The position numbers were made by a program, and so were the translations under genes. The notes beneath the pieces were generated by a model. The model saw only the letters and a list, made by a program, of their open reading frames with translations. It had not been told where the DNA came from and made no database searches. Below, piece after piece: positions 48,341 through 58,325 of a stretch of 64,000 bases of DNA. The stretch's first letter is position 1; every line of letters begins with the position of its first letter. Source of the stretch: CAYVUV01 sp964455095 (lineage in GTDB: Bacteria > Desulfobacterota > Binatia > HRBIN30 > CADEER01); the NCBI GenBank assembly GCA_964455095.1, contig CAYVUV010000370.1:1-64000 (forward strand). Direction: 5' to 3'.

Positions 48341-48874
48341 ATGCAGGTGTTGGTTACGTTTCGTCATATGGAAGCCACTGATCCGCTGCGCCGGCACGCG
48401 GAGAACCGCATCGAACGGGTGTGCAAGTTCCTGCACAGCCCGATCGAGGCCCATGTCGTGCTCTCGGTGATCAAGCACCGGCACATCGCGGAGGTCACGC
48501 TGGTCGGGAGCCACCTGACGGCCAACGCCACCGAGGAGACCGCGGATCTCTACTCCGCCATCGACATGGCGGTGGCCAAGGTCGAGCGCCAGGTCAAGAA
48601 GCACGTCACCAAGCTCAAGTCGCGCAAGCACATCGCCGCCGCCGCGCCGGCTGCTGCCGCGCCGGCCGCGGCTCCGCGGGCCAGCCGGTCCAAGATCAAG
48701 ACCGTGCGCGTCAAGGTCGATCCGATGAGCGTGCGCGAGGCCATGCGGCGGCTCGACGGCGACTCCGCCGACGTGCTCATCTTTCACAATACGGCCAGCG
48801 ACCTGCTCACCGTGCTGCACCGGCGCAAGGATGGAACCTTCGCCTTGATCGAGACCGAGGGCCTCGACGCATGA
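48341..48874 (+). CDS. hpf: Ribosome hibernation factor HPF, long form
   Basis: A 177-residue protein with an N-terminal S30AE domain (VLVTFRHMEATDPLRRHAENRIERV, EVTLVGSHLTANATEETADLYSAIDMAVAKVERQV pattern). An Ala/Pro linker (about 100-115) leads to the C-terminal dimerisation domain (RVKVDPMSVREAMRRLDGDSADVLIFHNTAS pattern). The long form makes 100S ribosome dimers in most bacteria. An AAGAGG ribosome-binding site precedes the ATG. The stop overlaps the ptsN start (ATGA). Location after rpoN is conserved. Confidence 0.95.
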   Translation: MQVLVTFRHMEATDPLRRHAENRIERVCKFLHSPIEAHVVLSVIKHRHIAEVTLVGSHLTANATEETADLYSAIDMAVAKVERQVKKHVTKLKSRKHIAAAAPAAAAPAAAPRASRSKIKTVRVKVDPMSVREAMRRLDGDSADVLIFHNTASDLLTVLHRRKDGTFALIETEGLDA

Positions 48875-49335
48875 ACATCCTCGATATCCTCTCGAGCGAG
48901 GAGCTCGTCGCCCCCGCCCTGGTCGGGCAGACCAAGTCCGAGGTGCTGGTCGAGCTGGCGGCCCATCTGGCCGGCCAGCACCGCGAGATCGATCAGGCGC
49001 AGCTGGTCGAAGTGCTGTGGGAGCGCGAGCGGCTCGGCAGCACGGCGATCGGCGACGGCATCGCCATCCCACACGGCAAGCTGCCCGGTCTCAAAGGCGT
49101 GCTCGGGGCCTTTGCCCGTCATCCCGCCGGCGTCGACTTCGACTCGCTCGACGGCAGTCCGACGCGGCTCTTCTTCCTGCTCGTGGCGCCCGAAGACTCG
49201 GTCGGCCAGCACCTCAAGGCGCTGGCGCGCGTCTCCCGCTTGCTCAAGGACCGCGCGTTTCGCGATCGGTTGCTGGCAGCCCCCGACCGCGCCGAGCTCT
49301 TTCGCCTCATCCGCGAAGAGGATGAACGGCTCTGA
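48871..49335 (+). CDS. ptsN: PTS-Ntr EIIA component PtsN
   Basis: A 154-residue EIIA-type domain of the nitrogen phosphotransferase system. The phosphorylated histidine is His68 in GDGIAIPHGKLPG. The second half (FFLLVAPEDSVGQHLKALARVSRLLKD) is typical. It is a regulatory, not sugar-transporting, protein and in other bacteria controls potassium and nitrogen responses. Its partner HPr is encoded two genes downstream, while the EI-Ntr enzyme (ptsP) is not in the window. The start overlaps hpf (ATGA). Confidence 0.94.
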   Translation: MNILDILSSEELVAPALVGQTKSEVLVELAAHLAGQHREIDQAQLVEVLWERERLGSTAIGDGIAIPHGKLPGLKGVLGAFARHPAGVDFDSLDGSPTRLFFLLVAPEDSVGQHLKALARVSRLLKDRAFRDRLLAAPDRAELFRLIREEDERL

Positions 49336-49362
49336 CGGGGCCCACCGGCCGGAGGATGGGCG

Positions 49363-50229
49363 ATGACGCCGCAGCTCGAGGTGGTCATCGTCAGCGGCCT
49401 TTCCGGATCGGGCAAGAGCACCGCCATCCATGTCCTTGAGGACCTCGGCTACTACTGCATCGACAACCTCCCGGTCGTCCTGATCGAGCGTTTTCTCGAC
49501 CTCTGCCACCACTCGCGCGAGCGCATCAACCGGGTCGCCCTCGGCGTCGACCTGCGCGAGCGCCAGTTCTTCGCCGAATACCCGCGCGTGCTCGAAGAGC
49601 TGCGCCGCGGCGGCTCGAACGTCCACGTGCTGTTTCTCGACGCCTCGGACGATGTGCTCGTGCGCCGCTTCAGCGAAACGCGGCGCCCGCACCCGCTCGG
49701 CGAACCCGGCGGCCCGAGCGCCAACATCCGGCGCGAGCGCGAGCTGCTCTCGGGACTGCGCGGGCAGGCCGATCGCATCGTCGACACCAGCGCGCTCACC
49801 GTGCACCAGCTGCGCGACGAGCTGCGCCGCCTCTACCGCGAACCCTCCGACAAGGACGCCCTGACGCTGCTGTTGGTCTCGTTCGGCTATAAGTTCGGCG
49901 TGCCGAATGATGCCGACATGGTGCTCGACGCGCGCTTTCTCGCCAACCCGTTCTTCGTCGATGCCCTGCGCGCCCAAAGCGGCCGCGATCCCGCCGTGGC
50001 CGATTTCGTGCTCGAACGCGAGGAGACGCGCGAATTCCTGCGCCTGACCGAGGCGCTGCTCGACTTCGCGTTGCCCCTCTACCGGCGCGAGGGCAAGAGC
50101 TACTTCACCCTGGCGCTGGGCTGCACCGGCGGTCGCCATCGCTCGGTGGCGCTGGTCGAGCGGCTCAGCCAGGTTCTGAACCAGCGCGGGTATCGGGTCG
50201 AGGTGCAACACCGGGACCTGCTGCGATGA
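49363..50229 (+). CDS. rapZ: RNase adapter RapZ (YvcJ family nucleotide-binding protein)
   Basis: A 288-residue P-loop protein. Walker A GLSGSGKS is at 12-19, followed by DLGYYCIDNLPVVLIERF. FSETRRPHPL is at about 104-113, and the conserved C-terminal domain carries SFGYKFGVPNDADMVLDARFLANPF and LALGCTGGRHRSVALVE. In E. coli RapZ guides RNase E to GlmZ to tune glucosamine-6-phosphate synthase; other species use it differently. GGAGG lies seven bases before the ATG. The stop overlaps the HPr start. Confidence 0.95.
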   Translation: MTPQLEVVIVSGLSGSGKSTAIHVLEDLGYYCIDNLPVVLIERFLDLCHHSRERINRVALGVDLRERQFFAEYPRVLEELRRGGSNVHVLFLDASDDVLVRRFSETRRPHPLGEPGGPSANIRRERELLSGLRGQADRIVDTSALTVHQLRDELRRLYREPSDKDALTLLLVSFGYKFGVPNDADMVLDARFLANPFFVDALRAQSGRDPAVADFVLEREETREFLRLTEALLDFALPLYRREGKSYFTLALGCTGGRHRSVALVERLSQVLNQRGYRVEVQHRDLLR

Positions 50230-50522
50230 CCCAACGGCAGGAGCAGCCGCCCGGCCTGCGGCGCGTCTTCGAGATCAAGAACCGGCTCGGGCTGCACGCG
50301 CGGGCGGCGGCCCTGTTCGTCCAGGCGGTCAAGGACCTCGACGCTGCGATCGTGGTGAGCAAGGACGGGCAGGACGTCGACGGCAAGAGCATCATCGGTC
50401 TCATGATGCTGGCGGCCGCGCAGGGGTCCGAGATCGAAGTGACCGCAGCCGGCCCGGCCGCCGCGACCGTGCTCGAAGCCATTGCCGCGCTGATCGACGC
50501 CCGGTTCAACGAACAGGACTGA
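50226..50522 (+). CDS. HPr-family phosphocarrier (NPr-like)
   Basis: A 98-residue HPr. The phosphocarrier histidine is His24 in NRLGLHARAAA and the regulatory serine is Ser55 in DGKSIIGLMML. In this gene neighbourhood (rpoN-hpf-ptsN-rapZ) the protein is usually NPr (ptsO) of the PTS-Ntr system. No HPr kinase gene (hprK) is seen in the cluster, so use of Ser55 is open. The start overlaps the rapZ stop (ATGA), and it is the last gene of the cluster before a hairpin. Confidence 0.92.
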   Translation: MTQRQEQPPGLRRVFEIKNRLGLHARAAALFVQAVKDLDAAIVVSKDGQDVDGKSIIGLMMLAAAQGSEIEVTAAGPAAATVLEAIAALIDARFNEQD

Positions 50523-50559
50523 CGCCGGGCTGCCTTCCGAGCCGCGCGACCGTTGGTTT

Positions 50560-50579
50560 TTGCCCCACCGGTGGGGCAA
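50560..50579. terminator. Palindromic hairpin after the PTS-Ntr cluster
   Basis: TTGCCCCACCGGTGGGGCAA is a perfect 20-base palindrome 38 bases after the HPr stop. It would fold with a tight central loop. A short T-run lies on the 5' side only. It probably marks the end of the lptC-HPr transcript. Confidence 0.5.
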
Positions 50580-50594
50580 TGGGCCAGAACGTCT

Positions 50595-50624
50595 TTGCTT
50601 GACCCTCGAATACCCCTGTAATAT
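50595..50624 (+). promoter_or_regulatory. Candidate promoter of metK
   Basis: TTGCTT (50595-50600) and TAATAT (50619-50624) are separated by 18 bases, in the most AT-rich stretch before metK; the ATG is 64 bases further. An overlapping TTGACC at 50599 would give an unfavourable 14-base spacer. No SAM riboswitch fold was recognised in the leader. Confidence 0.4.
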
Positions 50625-50687
50625 GCGTGGAAAGTCAGCCTCAAAAATCCGGTGGGCCGAACGCCGCCAGCACGTAGGAGACGAGCC

Positions 50688-51908
50688 ATGGCATTGCAAG
50701 ATTTCCTCTTTACCTCAGAGTCCGTATCCGAAGGGCATCCGGACAAGATGTGCGATCAGATTTCCGATGCGATTCTGGACGCCTTGCTCGAATCCGACCC
50801 GGACAGCCGCGTCGCCTGCGAGAGCCTGGCCAAGACGGGTATGGTCGTCGTCGCCGGCGAGATCACCACGCGGGCCAAGATCAACTACGCCGAGATCGTC
50901 CGCAACACCGTGCGCCGCATCGGCTACACGTCGTCGGACATGGGCTTCGACGCCAGCACGTGCGCGGTGCTGACCGCCATCGACCGCCAGTCGCCCGACA
51001 TCTCGCAGGGCGTCACCGCCGGCCAGGGCCTGCACCAGGAGCAGGGCGCCGGTGACCAGGGTCTGATGTTCGGCTTCGCCTGCGACGAGACGCCGGAGCT
51101 CATGCCGCTGCCGATCGAGCTGGCCCACCAGCTGATGCGCCATCTCTCCGACATTCGCCGCACCGGCCGCCATCCGTTCCTGCGCCCGGATGCGAAGTCG
51201 CAGGTCACGGTCGAGTACCGCGAAGGCCGCCCGGTACGCATCGATGCCGTGGTCGTCTCCACCCAGCACAGCGACGACGTGAAGTACGAGGTGCTGCGCG
51301 ACATGATCGTCGAAGAGGTGATCAAGAAGGTCGTGCCGGCCCATTTCCTCGACCGCAAGACCGCCTTCCACGTCAATCCGACCGGCCGCTTCGTGGTCGG
51401 CGGTCCGATGGGCGACTGCGGCCTCACCGGCCGCAAGATCATCGTCGACACCTACGGCGGCTACGGCCGTCATGGCGGCGGCGCCTTCTCGGGTAAGGAT
51501 CCGTCGAAGGTCGACCGCAGCGCGGCCTACATGGCGCGCTACATCGCCAAGAACATCGTCGCCGCCGGCCTGGCGCGCAAGTGCGAGGTCCAGCTGGCCT
51601 ATGCCATCGGCGTGGCGGATCCGATCTCCGTGCTGGTCGATTCTTTCGACACTGGCGTGGTCTCGGATGCGCGGCTGTCGGAGCTGGTGGTCGAGCACTT
51701 CGAGCTCAAGCCGGCCGGCATCATCCGCGCGCTCGACCTGAAGCGGCCGATCTACGAGAAGACCGCGTCGTACGGGCACTTCGGCCGCGAGGCCGAGGGT
51801 GGCTTCTTTACCTGGGAGCGTGCCGATCGGGTCGCCGATCTGCGCAGCGCCGCCGGACTGTCGGCGGCTCCGGAACGCGCCCGCCAGGCCGCCGTCGCGA
51901 CGGCCTGA
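50688..51908 (+). CDS. metK: S-adenosylmethionine synthetase MetK
   Basis: A 406-residue enzyme that makes SAM from methionine and ATP. Motifs are FTSESVSEGHPDKMCDQISD at the start, the ATP-binding GAGDQGLMFG, the GGPMGDCGLTGRKIIVDTYGGYGRHGGGAFSGKDPSKVDRS region and the C-terminal YGHFGREAEGGFFTWE. The length is slightly above the E. coli enzyme. TAGGAG lies seven bases before the ATG. It is followed by ahcY, so SAM formation and SAH removal are encoded together. Confidence 0.97.
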   Translation: MALQDFLFTSESVSEGHPDKMCDQISDAILDALLESDPDSRVACESLAKTGMVVVAGEITTRAKINYAEIVRNTVRRIGYTSSDMGFDASTCAVLTAIDRQSPDISQGVTAGQGLHQEQGAGDQGLMFGFACDETPELMPLPIELAHQLMRHLSDIRRTGRHPFLRPDAKSQVTVEYREGRPVRIDAVVVSTQHSDDVKYEVLRDMIVEEVIKKVVPAHFLDRKTAFHVNPTGRFVVGGPMGDCGLTGRKIIVDTYGGYGRHGGGAFSGKDPSKVDRSAAYMARYIAKNIVAAGLARKCEVQLAYAIGVADPISVLVDSFDTGVVSDARLSELVVEHFELKPAGIIRALDLKRPIYEKTASYGHFGREAEGGFFTWERADRVADLRSAAGLSAAPERARQAAVATA

Positions 51909-51941
51909 TTCCAGCAGCTCGCTTCCCACCCCCTTCATCTC

Positions 51942-52000
51942 ATCCACCGCTCGGTGGATCGATCTTGCGGCGGTCACCGGCACGGTTCGGTGGCCGCCGC
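51942..52000. terminator. Two hairpins between metK and ahcY
   Basis: ATCCACCG-CT-CGGTGGAT (51942-51959) is followed by GCGGCGGTCACC / GGTGGCCGCCGC (51967-52000, one G-T pair, 10-base loop). They may limit readthrough or shape the ahcY leader. They do not fit the known SAH riboswitch consensus by eye. Confidence 0.45.
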
Positions 52001-52026
52001 GCTGCAATGAACACGAGGAAATCCCG

Positions 52027-53304
52027 ATGTCACGGCAGACCTATCACGTCAAAGATCTGAAGCTCGCCGCGCAGGGCCAGAAGCGCATCGATTGGGCCGA
52101 TCAGTTCATGCCGGTGGTGCGCAAGATCCGCGAGCGTTGGGCCAAGGAGCAGCCGCTGAAGGGGGTGACCATGGCGGCCTGTCTGCACGTGACGGCCGAG
52201 ACGGCCAATCTGATGCGCACGCTGAAGGCGGGCGGTGCCAAGGTGTTCCTGTGCGCGTCGAATCCGCTGTCGACGCAAGACGATACGGCCGCCAGTCTGG
52301 TGAAGAACGACGGCATCCCAACCTTCGCGATCAAAGGGGAGGACAACAAGTCGTACTACGAGCATCTGCGCGCCGTGCTCGACCAGAAGCCGGTGTTGAC
52401 CATGGACGACGGCGCCGACCTGGTGTCGCTGTTGCACACGGACTACGTCGCGCAAGCCGAGCACGTGCGCGCCAGTCTGGAGGAGACGACCACCGGCGTC
52501 ATCCGCTTGCGCGCCATGGAACGCGACGGGGCGCTGCGCATTCCGGTGGTGTCGGTCAACGACGCCACCACCAAGCACCTGTTCGACAACCGCTACGGCA
52601 CCGGCCAATCGACCATCGACGGGATCCTGCGCGACACCAGCGTGCTGCTCGCCGGACGCACGGTGGTGATCGCCGGCTACGGGTGGTGCGGCAAGGGCGT
52701 CGCCGCGCGCGCCCGTGGCATGGGCTCGCAGGTCATCGTCACCGAGGTCGAGCCGATTCGCGCCCTCGAGGCGGCGATGGACGGCTTCCGCGTCATGCCG
52801 ATGCGCGACGCCTGCAAGGTCGGCGATGTGTTCATCACCCTGACCGGCGACAAGCACGTCATCCGCGAGGAGCACTTCCAGTCGATGCGCGACGGCGCCA
52901 TCATGTGCAACTCCGGCCACTTCGACGTCGAGATCGACCTGAAGACGCTGCGCCGCCTGGCGAGCGGCATCGACAAGGACGTCCGCCCGCTCGTCGACGC
53001 CTACAAGCTGCCCAACGGGCGCACGCTCTACCTGATCGGCGAGGGCCGGTTGGTCAACCTGGCCGCCGCCGAAGGACACCCGGCGGCGGTGATGGATATG
53101 AGCTTTGCCACCCAGGCCCTGAGCGCCGAATGGGCCCTGCGCGCCAGTCAGCGCAAGGGCGGCCTGGCGGTGCGCGTCCACGACGTTCCCAAGGAAGTCG
53201 AGGACGAAGTGGCCGCCGTCAAGCTCGACAGCATGGGCATCAAGATCGACCGCCTGACCACCGACCAGAAGCAGTACCTGACGTCGTGGTCCGAAGGCAC
53301 GTGA
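52027..53304 (+). CDS. ahcY: S-adenosylhomocysteine hydrolase AhcY
   Basis: A 425-residue NAD-dependent enzyme that splits SAH into adenosine and homocysteine. Visible are the substrate-site CLHVTAETANLMRTLKAGGA, the NAD-binding GYGWCGKGVAARARGMG and the C-terminal MDMSFATQALSAEWAL. It lacks the internal insert of about 40 residues found in many proteobacterial enzymes, matching the shorter form of archaea and thermophiles. A GAGGA site precedes the ATG. It probably shares a transcript with metK when the hairpins between them are read through. Confidence 0.96.
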   Translation: MSRQTYHVKDLKLAAQGQKRIDWADQFMPVVRKIRERWAKEQPLKGVTMAACLHVTAETANLMRTLKAGGAKVFLCASNPLSTQDDTAASLVKNDGIPTFAIKGEDNKSYYEHLRAVLDQKPVLTMDDGADLVSLLHTDYVAQAEHVRASLEETTTGVIRLRAMERDGALRIPVVSVNDATTKHLFDNRYGTGQSTIDGILRDTSVLLAGRTVVIAGYGWCGKGVAARARGMGSQVIVTEVEPIRALEAAMDGFRVMPMRDACKVGDVFITLTGDKHVIREEHFQSMRDGAIMCNSGHFDVEIDLKTLRRLASGIDKDVRPLVDAYKLPNGRTLYLIGEGRLVNLAAAEGHPAAVMDMSFATQALSAEWALRASQRKGGLAVRVHDVPKEVEDEVAAVKLDSMGIKIDRLTTDQKQYLTSWSEGT

Positions 53305-53313
53305 AGTAGATCG

Positions 53314-53354
53314 CCGGACTTCCCCCTTTGGCAAAGGGGGGAATCGGAGTCCGG
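53314..53354. terminator. Nested hairpin between ahcY and the uracil-DNA glycosylase gene
   Basis: An outer CCGGACT/AGTCCGG pair encloses CCCCCTTT-GGC-AAAGGGGG, giving a long near-continuous stem ten bases after the ahcY stop. The inner palindrome resembles short C/T-rich repeats scattered in such genomes; a half-copy (CAAAGGGGGGG) precedes the RND-kinase gene. Confidence 0.6.
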
Positions 53355-53371
53355 AGAACATCGACGGTCCC

Positions 53372-54061
53372 ATGTCCTGGGCTGAGCACGATCGGCGCAT
53401 CGAATCCTGCCGGCTGTGCCCGCGCCTGGTGGCGCATCGCGAGCAAGTGGCGCGCGAGAAGCGCCGGCAGTACCTCGATTGCGAGTATTGGGGCCGACCG
53501 GTCCCCGGCTTCGGCGACCACGCGGCGCGCCTGCTGATCGTCGGCCTGGCGCCGGCCGCGCACGGCGCCAACCGCACCGGGCGCATGTTCACCGGCGACC
53601 GCAGCGGCGATTGGCTCTACGCCGCGCTGCACGAGGCCGGCTTCGCCAGTCAGCCGACCTCGACCGATCGCGACGATGGCCTGCGTCTGCGCGATGCGTA
53701 CATCAGTGCCACCGCTCGCTGTGCACCGCCGGACAACCGGCCGCTACCCGACGAGATCGCGCACTGCCGCGCCTTCCTCGTCGAAGAACTGCAGCTGCTG
53801 GCGCGGCTGCGCGCGGTGATCGTGCTCGGGCAGGTGGCGTTGTTGGGATTTCTGCAAGCCTGGGCAGCGGCCGGCCATGCGCCACCATCGCCGCGCCCGC
53901 GCTTCGGGCACGGGCTGACGCATCGTCTCGATGCGCACACCGGGCTGATCGTCTCCTACCATCCGAGCCAGCAGAACACGTTCACCGGCAAGCTGACGCG
54001 GCCGATGTTCGCCGAGATTTTCGCCATCGCCCGGCGCATGGTAGATGCAGCAGACCGATAA
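53372..54061 (+). CDS. Uracil-DNA glycosylase, family 5 (UdgB-type)
   Basis: A 229-residue iron-sulphur uracil-DNA glycosylase. The N-terminal CRLCPRL carries two cluster cysteines. The active-site block GLAPAAHGANRTGRMFTGDRSGDWL (58-82) has the family 5 form without the polar catalytic residue of families 1 and 4. The C-terminal YHPSQQNTFTGKLT carries the second motif. Family 5 enzymes act on uracil and other deaminated bases in GC-rich and thermophilic bacteria. It runs on to the hydrolase gene 12 bases later. Confidence 0.93.
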   Translation: MSWAEHDRRIESCRLCPRLVAHREQVAREKRRQYLDCEYWGRPVPGFGDHAARLLIVGLAPAAHGANRTGRMFTGDRSGDWLYAALHEAGFASQPTSTDRDDGLRLRDAYISATARCAPPDNRPLPDEIAHCRAFLVEELQLLARLRAVIVLGQVALLGFLQAWAAAGHAPPSPRPRFGHGLTHRLDAHTGLIVSYHPSQQNTFTGKLTRPMFAEIFAIARRMVDAADR

Positions 54062-54073
54062 AGGGGATTGGCG

Positions 54074-54847
54074 ATGCTGCATACGCGAGAGGCGGGTAGG
54101 GGACCGGCCGTGGTGCTGTTGCATGGGTTTCCGCTCAACGCGCGGATGTGGGAGCCGCAGCTTGCCGCGCTGAGTGAACGGGCACGCCTGATCGCCGTCG
54201 ATCTGCCCGGATTCGGCCTCTCGCCAATGCCGGCCCACGCGCCGTCGCTGGCCGACTACGCGCGCGCGGTGCGCGAGCTGGTCGATCACCTCGGGCTCGA
54301 CAAGGTGCTCGTCGTCGGGCTGTCGATGGGCGGCTACGTGGCTTTTCGACTGGTCGAGGAGCTCGGGCCGCGCCTGGTGGGTCTGCTGCTCGCCGACACG
54401 CGGGCCAACGCCGATAGCGAAGCGGCCGCCGCGATGCGCCACGAGCTGGCGGCGGAAGTGGAATCAGAGGGCGTGATCGCGGCGGTGAACGAGTTCATGC
54501 CCAAGCTGATCGGCGCCACCACGCTGCGCGCGCAGCCCGGTGTGGTCGACCGCGCGCGCGCCGTCATGCTCGAGAACAGCGTCGCCGGCGTGGCCGGCGC
54601 GCTGCGCGCCATGGCCGGTCGGCCCGATTCGACCTCTTTGTTGGGTTCGCTGCGCGTTCCGGTTCTGTGCGTCGGCGGCGACGAGGACACGCTGACGCCA
54701 CCCGACGTGATGCGCGCCATGGCCGCGTTGATTCCCGGCGCGCGGGTCGAGATCCTTCCCGCCGCCGGCCACCTCAGCAACCTCGAGGCACCCGCGGCGT
54801 TCAACGACGCGCTGGACGGGCTGGTGCGCGAGTGCTTCCGGATCTGA
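54074..54847 (+). CDS. Alpha/beta hydrolase
   Basis: A 257-residue alpha/beta-hydrolase-fold protein with oxyanion motif VVLLHGFPLNARMW, nucleophile elbow GLSMGG (Ser near residue 91), acid in GGDEDTLTPP and catalytic His in AAGHLSNLEAP. It resembles 3-oxoadipate enol-lactonase and BioH-type esterases, but the substrate cannot be set. AAGGGGA precedes the ATG at 54074 by seven bases; an in-frame TTG at 54068 is less likely. It converges on pspA. Confidence 0.9.
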   Translation: MLHTREAGRGPAVVLLHGFPLNARMWEPQLAALSERARLIAVDLPGFGLSPMPAHAPSLADYARAVRELVDHLGLDKVLVVGLSMGGYVAFRLVEELGPRLVGLLLADTRANADSEAAAAMRHELAAEVESEGVIAAVNEFMPKLIGATTLRAQPGVVDRARAVMLENSVAGVAGALRAMAGRPDSTSLLGSLRVPVLCVGGDEDTLTPPDVMRAMAALIPGARVEILPAAGHLSNLEAPAAFNDALDGLVRECFRI

Positions 54848-54853
54848 ACGCGT

Positions 54854-55570
54854 TCACGCCACCACGGCCGGCTCGGGCAACGCGACGCGCACCAGCGCGC
54901 GCTGGCGCGTGCGTTTGATCTCGTCGAGCTGGGCGCGGGCGGCCGCCTGTGCTTCGGCCTCGCGGATCCCAGCCAGGCGCTGCTCGAGGTCGCGGTCGCC
55001 GAGCTCGCGGCCGATCTGCGCGTCGGTGACCTGCCGGTTGATGTGATCGCGTACGGCCTCGAGGGCCTGGATGTCGGCCTCGGTCGACAGGCCGTTCAGC
55101 TTCTCGCGCAGCTGCAGGCGCACTTCGGCGTTGGCGAGCCGGGCCAGCATGCGTACCTTCTCGTCGCGCAGCGCGGCGATGTCGGTCTGAAAGCCGACCA
55201 GGTTGGCCTTGGCCGCTTCGGCTTCGACGGTCAGCTCGGCGAGCTCGGCCTGCAACCGCGCGACGTCGGCATCGAGCCCGTCGCGGCGCGTGATCAGCGC
55301 CAGCGCCGCGCGGTCGTCGCCGTTGTCGACGGCGATCTCGAGCTGGCGGCGCAGGCGCGCCAGCTCGGCGCTCTCCGCTTCGAGCTGTTTGCCGAGCTTG
55401 CTGCGCACGTACAGAATGCCGGCGGCGGCTTCGCGCAGCGTGCGATAGCGCGCCATGCGCTCCTGAATCGCTGCCTCGTAAACAGCTGCCGGGTTGTGCT
55501 GCTCGCGATGGCCGATCCACTGCGCCAGCACGCCACGCAGCAGGTTGGTGGCACGGGCGAGAATGTTCAT
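54854..55570 (-). CDS. pspA: PspA/IM30-family membrane-stress protein
   Basis: A 238-residue protein that is almost wholly coiled coil, starting with the amphipathic helix MNILARATNLLRGVLAQWI and followed by the family-like arrangement NPAAVYEAAIQERMARYRTLREAAAG. PspA/Vipp1 proteins polymerise on damaged inner membranes. GGAAGGA lies six bases before the ATG. It is the last gene of a minus-strand operon: small membrane protein, histidine kinase, sigma-54 activator, pspA. This recalls enterobacterial Psp, where the sigma-54 activator PspF controls pspA, but here a two-component pair is in charge. Confidence 0.88.
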   Translation of the reverse strand: MNILARATNLLRGVLAQWIGHREQHNPAAVYEAAIQERMARYRTLREAAAGILYVRSKLGKQLEAESAELARLRRQLEIAVDNGDDRAALALITRRDGLDADVARLQAELAELTVEAEAAKANLVGFQTDIAALRDEKVRMLARLANAEVRLQLREKLNGLSTEADIQALEAVRDHINRQVTDAQIGRELGDRDLEQRLAGIREAEAQAAARAQLDEIKRTRQRALVRVALPEPAVVA

Positions 55571-55620
55571 GCGTGAGTCCTTCCCATGCGTTGCGCCGTG
55601 CGCCCGTCTGGCGCGCGGTC

Positions 55621-57036
<1,416 letters not shown>

Positions 57037-57037
57037 G

Positions 57038-58300
57038 TCACTGCGGCCTGGGCAGCGTGATGGCGAACTCGGAGCCGCGCCCCGGTTCGCTGACGACGTC
57101 GATCGTGCCCTCGTGCGCTTCGACGATCTTGCGTGAGATGGCCATGCCGAGTCCGGTGCCCTTCTCCTTGGTGGTGAAGAAGGGGTTGAAGATGCGCTCG
57201 ACCTTGTCGGGCGGGATGCCGCAGCCGTTGTCGCGCAGGCGCACGGTGGCGGCCGCGCCGCCGTTGTCGATGAACAGATCGAGGCGGCGGCCCTCGGCGA
57301 TGGGTTCGAGCGCGTCGATGGCGTTGTCGATGACGTTGGCGAACACCTGGCGGAGCTTCTCCGCGTCGGCGTTGACCGTCGGCCCGGCAATGTAGTTGCG
57401 CGCCACCGCGACTTTGGCGGCATCGAGCTTGGCGCGCATCTGCGTCAGCGCCGAGTCGACGACGGTGGCCAGGTTGATGCGCTCGAACGTGTAGTCCTCT
57501 TCCTTGGCGAAGCGCAGCAGGTGCGAGATGCGCCGCTCGACCCGGTCGAGCTCCTCCAGCGCCACCTTGGCGTACTCGACGTTCTCGACCGAGTGGACGT
57601 CCTCGCCCATCTGCTGCACGAGACTCTTGGCGGCGGCGATCGGGTTGCGGATCTCGTGCGCGATGGTCGACGACAGCTCGTCGATGCTGGCCTGCTTTTC
57701 GGTCTGCATGACGGCCTTCTCGCGGCGCACCTCGCGCTCGATGGCGGGTTCGAAGTAGCGCTCACGCACCACGCGGGTGCCGAAGACCGCCATGTAGTGC
57801 GCGAACAGCCCGAAGCCCCAGCCGATCGCCGGCCAGAGAAACCAGGGGTAGCGCGTCGTCATCAGGTTGATGAGCGCCAGCAGCGCCATGACGCCCAGGT
57901 AGCTCATCAGGTGGCTGTAGAAGCCGACCTCGGCGCGGGCGCGCCGCCGCGCGCGGCGCAGCAGCGCCACTTCTGGCGACTCGGCCGGCGCCTCGACGCT
58001 CGGTTGATCGCCGGCGGCGCCCTTGTTGCGTTGGGCTCGCCGCGCTGCCCGGCGCGCATCGCGCAGCGCCCGGCGGGCTTCGCGATAGCCGTGCTTGTCC
58101 TTCCAGTGCTGCTGCCAGTCGAGGCCGCAGTCGGCCCAGGCGGCGTCCGAGGGCGCGCAGCCCGCGGCGGCTGCCGTGGCGCCGTTTGCCTGGGCGGCGA
58201 GGCCCTTGGCCGCTTCCACCCGCCGGCGATGCGACTGCACCAGCCGACCCTTGTAGTGAAAGAGGAGCCCCATCGCGATCAGGAATCCGAGGACGGTCAT
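57038..58300 (-). CDS. Membrane histidine kinase with a 2TM-type sensor
   Basis: A 420-residue kinase. An N-terminal hydrophobic segment (3-15) is followed by a long Arg/Ala-rich helical region (about 25-125). A 2TM domain follows (FYSHLMSYLGVMALLALINL and PWFLWPAIGWGFGLFAHY, about 127-172). The kinase core has H-box IAHEIRNP (His215), N-box ANVIDNAIDAL, DNGCGIPPD and GTGLGMAISRKI. There is no large periplasmic domain, so it probably senses the membrane itself, which fits the coupling to PspA. The stop is one base from the activator start. Confidence 0.92.
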   Translation of the reverse strand: MTVLGFLIAMGLLFHYKGRLVQSHRRRVEAAKGLAAQANGATAAAAGCAPSDAAWADCGLDWQQHWKDKHGYREARRALRDARRAARRAQRNKGAAGDQPSVEAPAESPEVALLRRARRRARAEVGFYSHLMSYLGVMALLALINLMTTRYPWFLWPAIGWGFGLFAHYMAVFGTRVVRERYFEPAIEREVRREKAVMQTEKQASIDELSSTIAHEIRNPIAAAKSLVQQMGEDVHSVENVEYAKVALEELDRVERRISHLLRFAKEEDYTFERINLATVVDSALTQMRAKLDAAKVAVARNYIAGPTVNADAEKLRQVFANVIDNAIDALEPIAEGRRLDLFIDNGGAAATVRLRDNGCGIPPDKVERIFNPFFTTKEKGTGLGMAISRKIVEAHEGTIDVVSEPGRGSEFAITLPRPQ

Positions 58301-58325
58301 ACACCTCGCTGGCGCTCGTGGAGGC

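Noticed and set aside
50523..50687. SAM riboswitch in the metK leader
   Set aside because: No SAM-I, SAM-II or SAM/SAH core pattern was recognised; only a palindromic hairpin and a promoter-like pair are seen.
51909..52026. SAH riboswitch before ahcY
   Set aside because: Two strong hairpins exist, but the conserved GAGGAGCGCTGC-type core and the downstream pseudoknot partner are absent.
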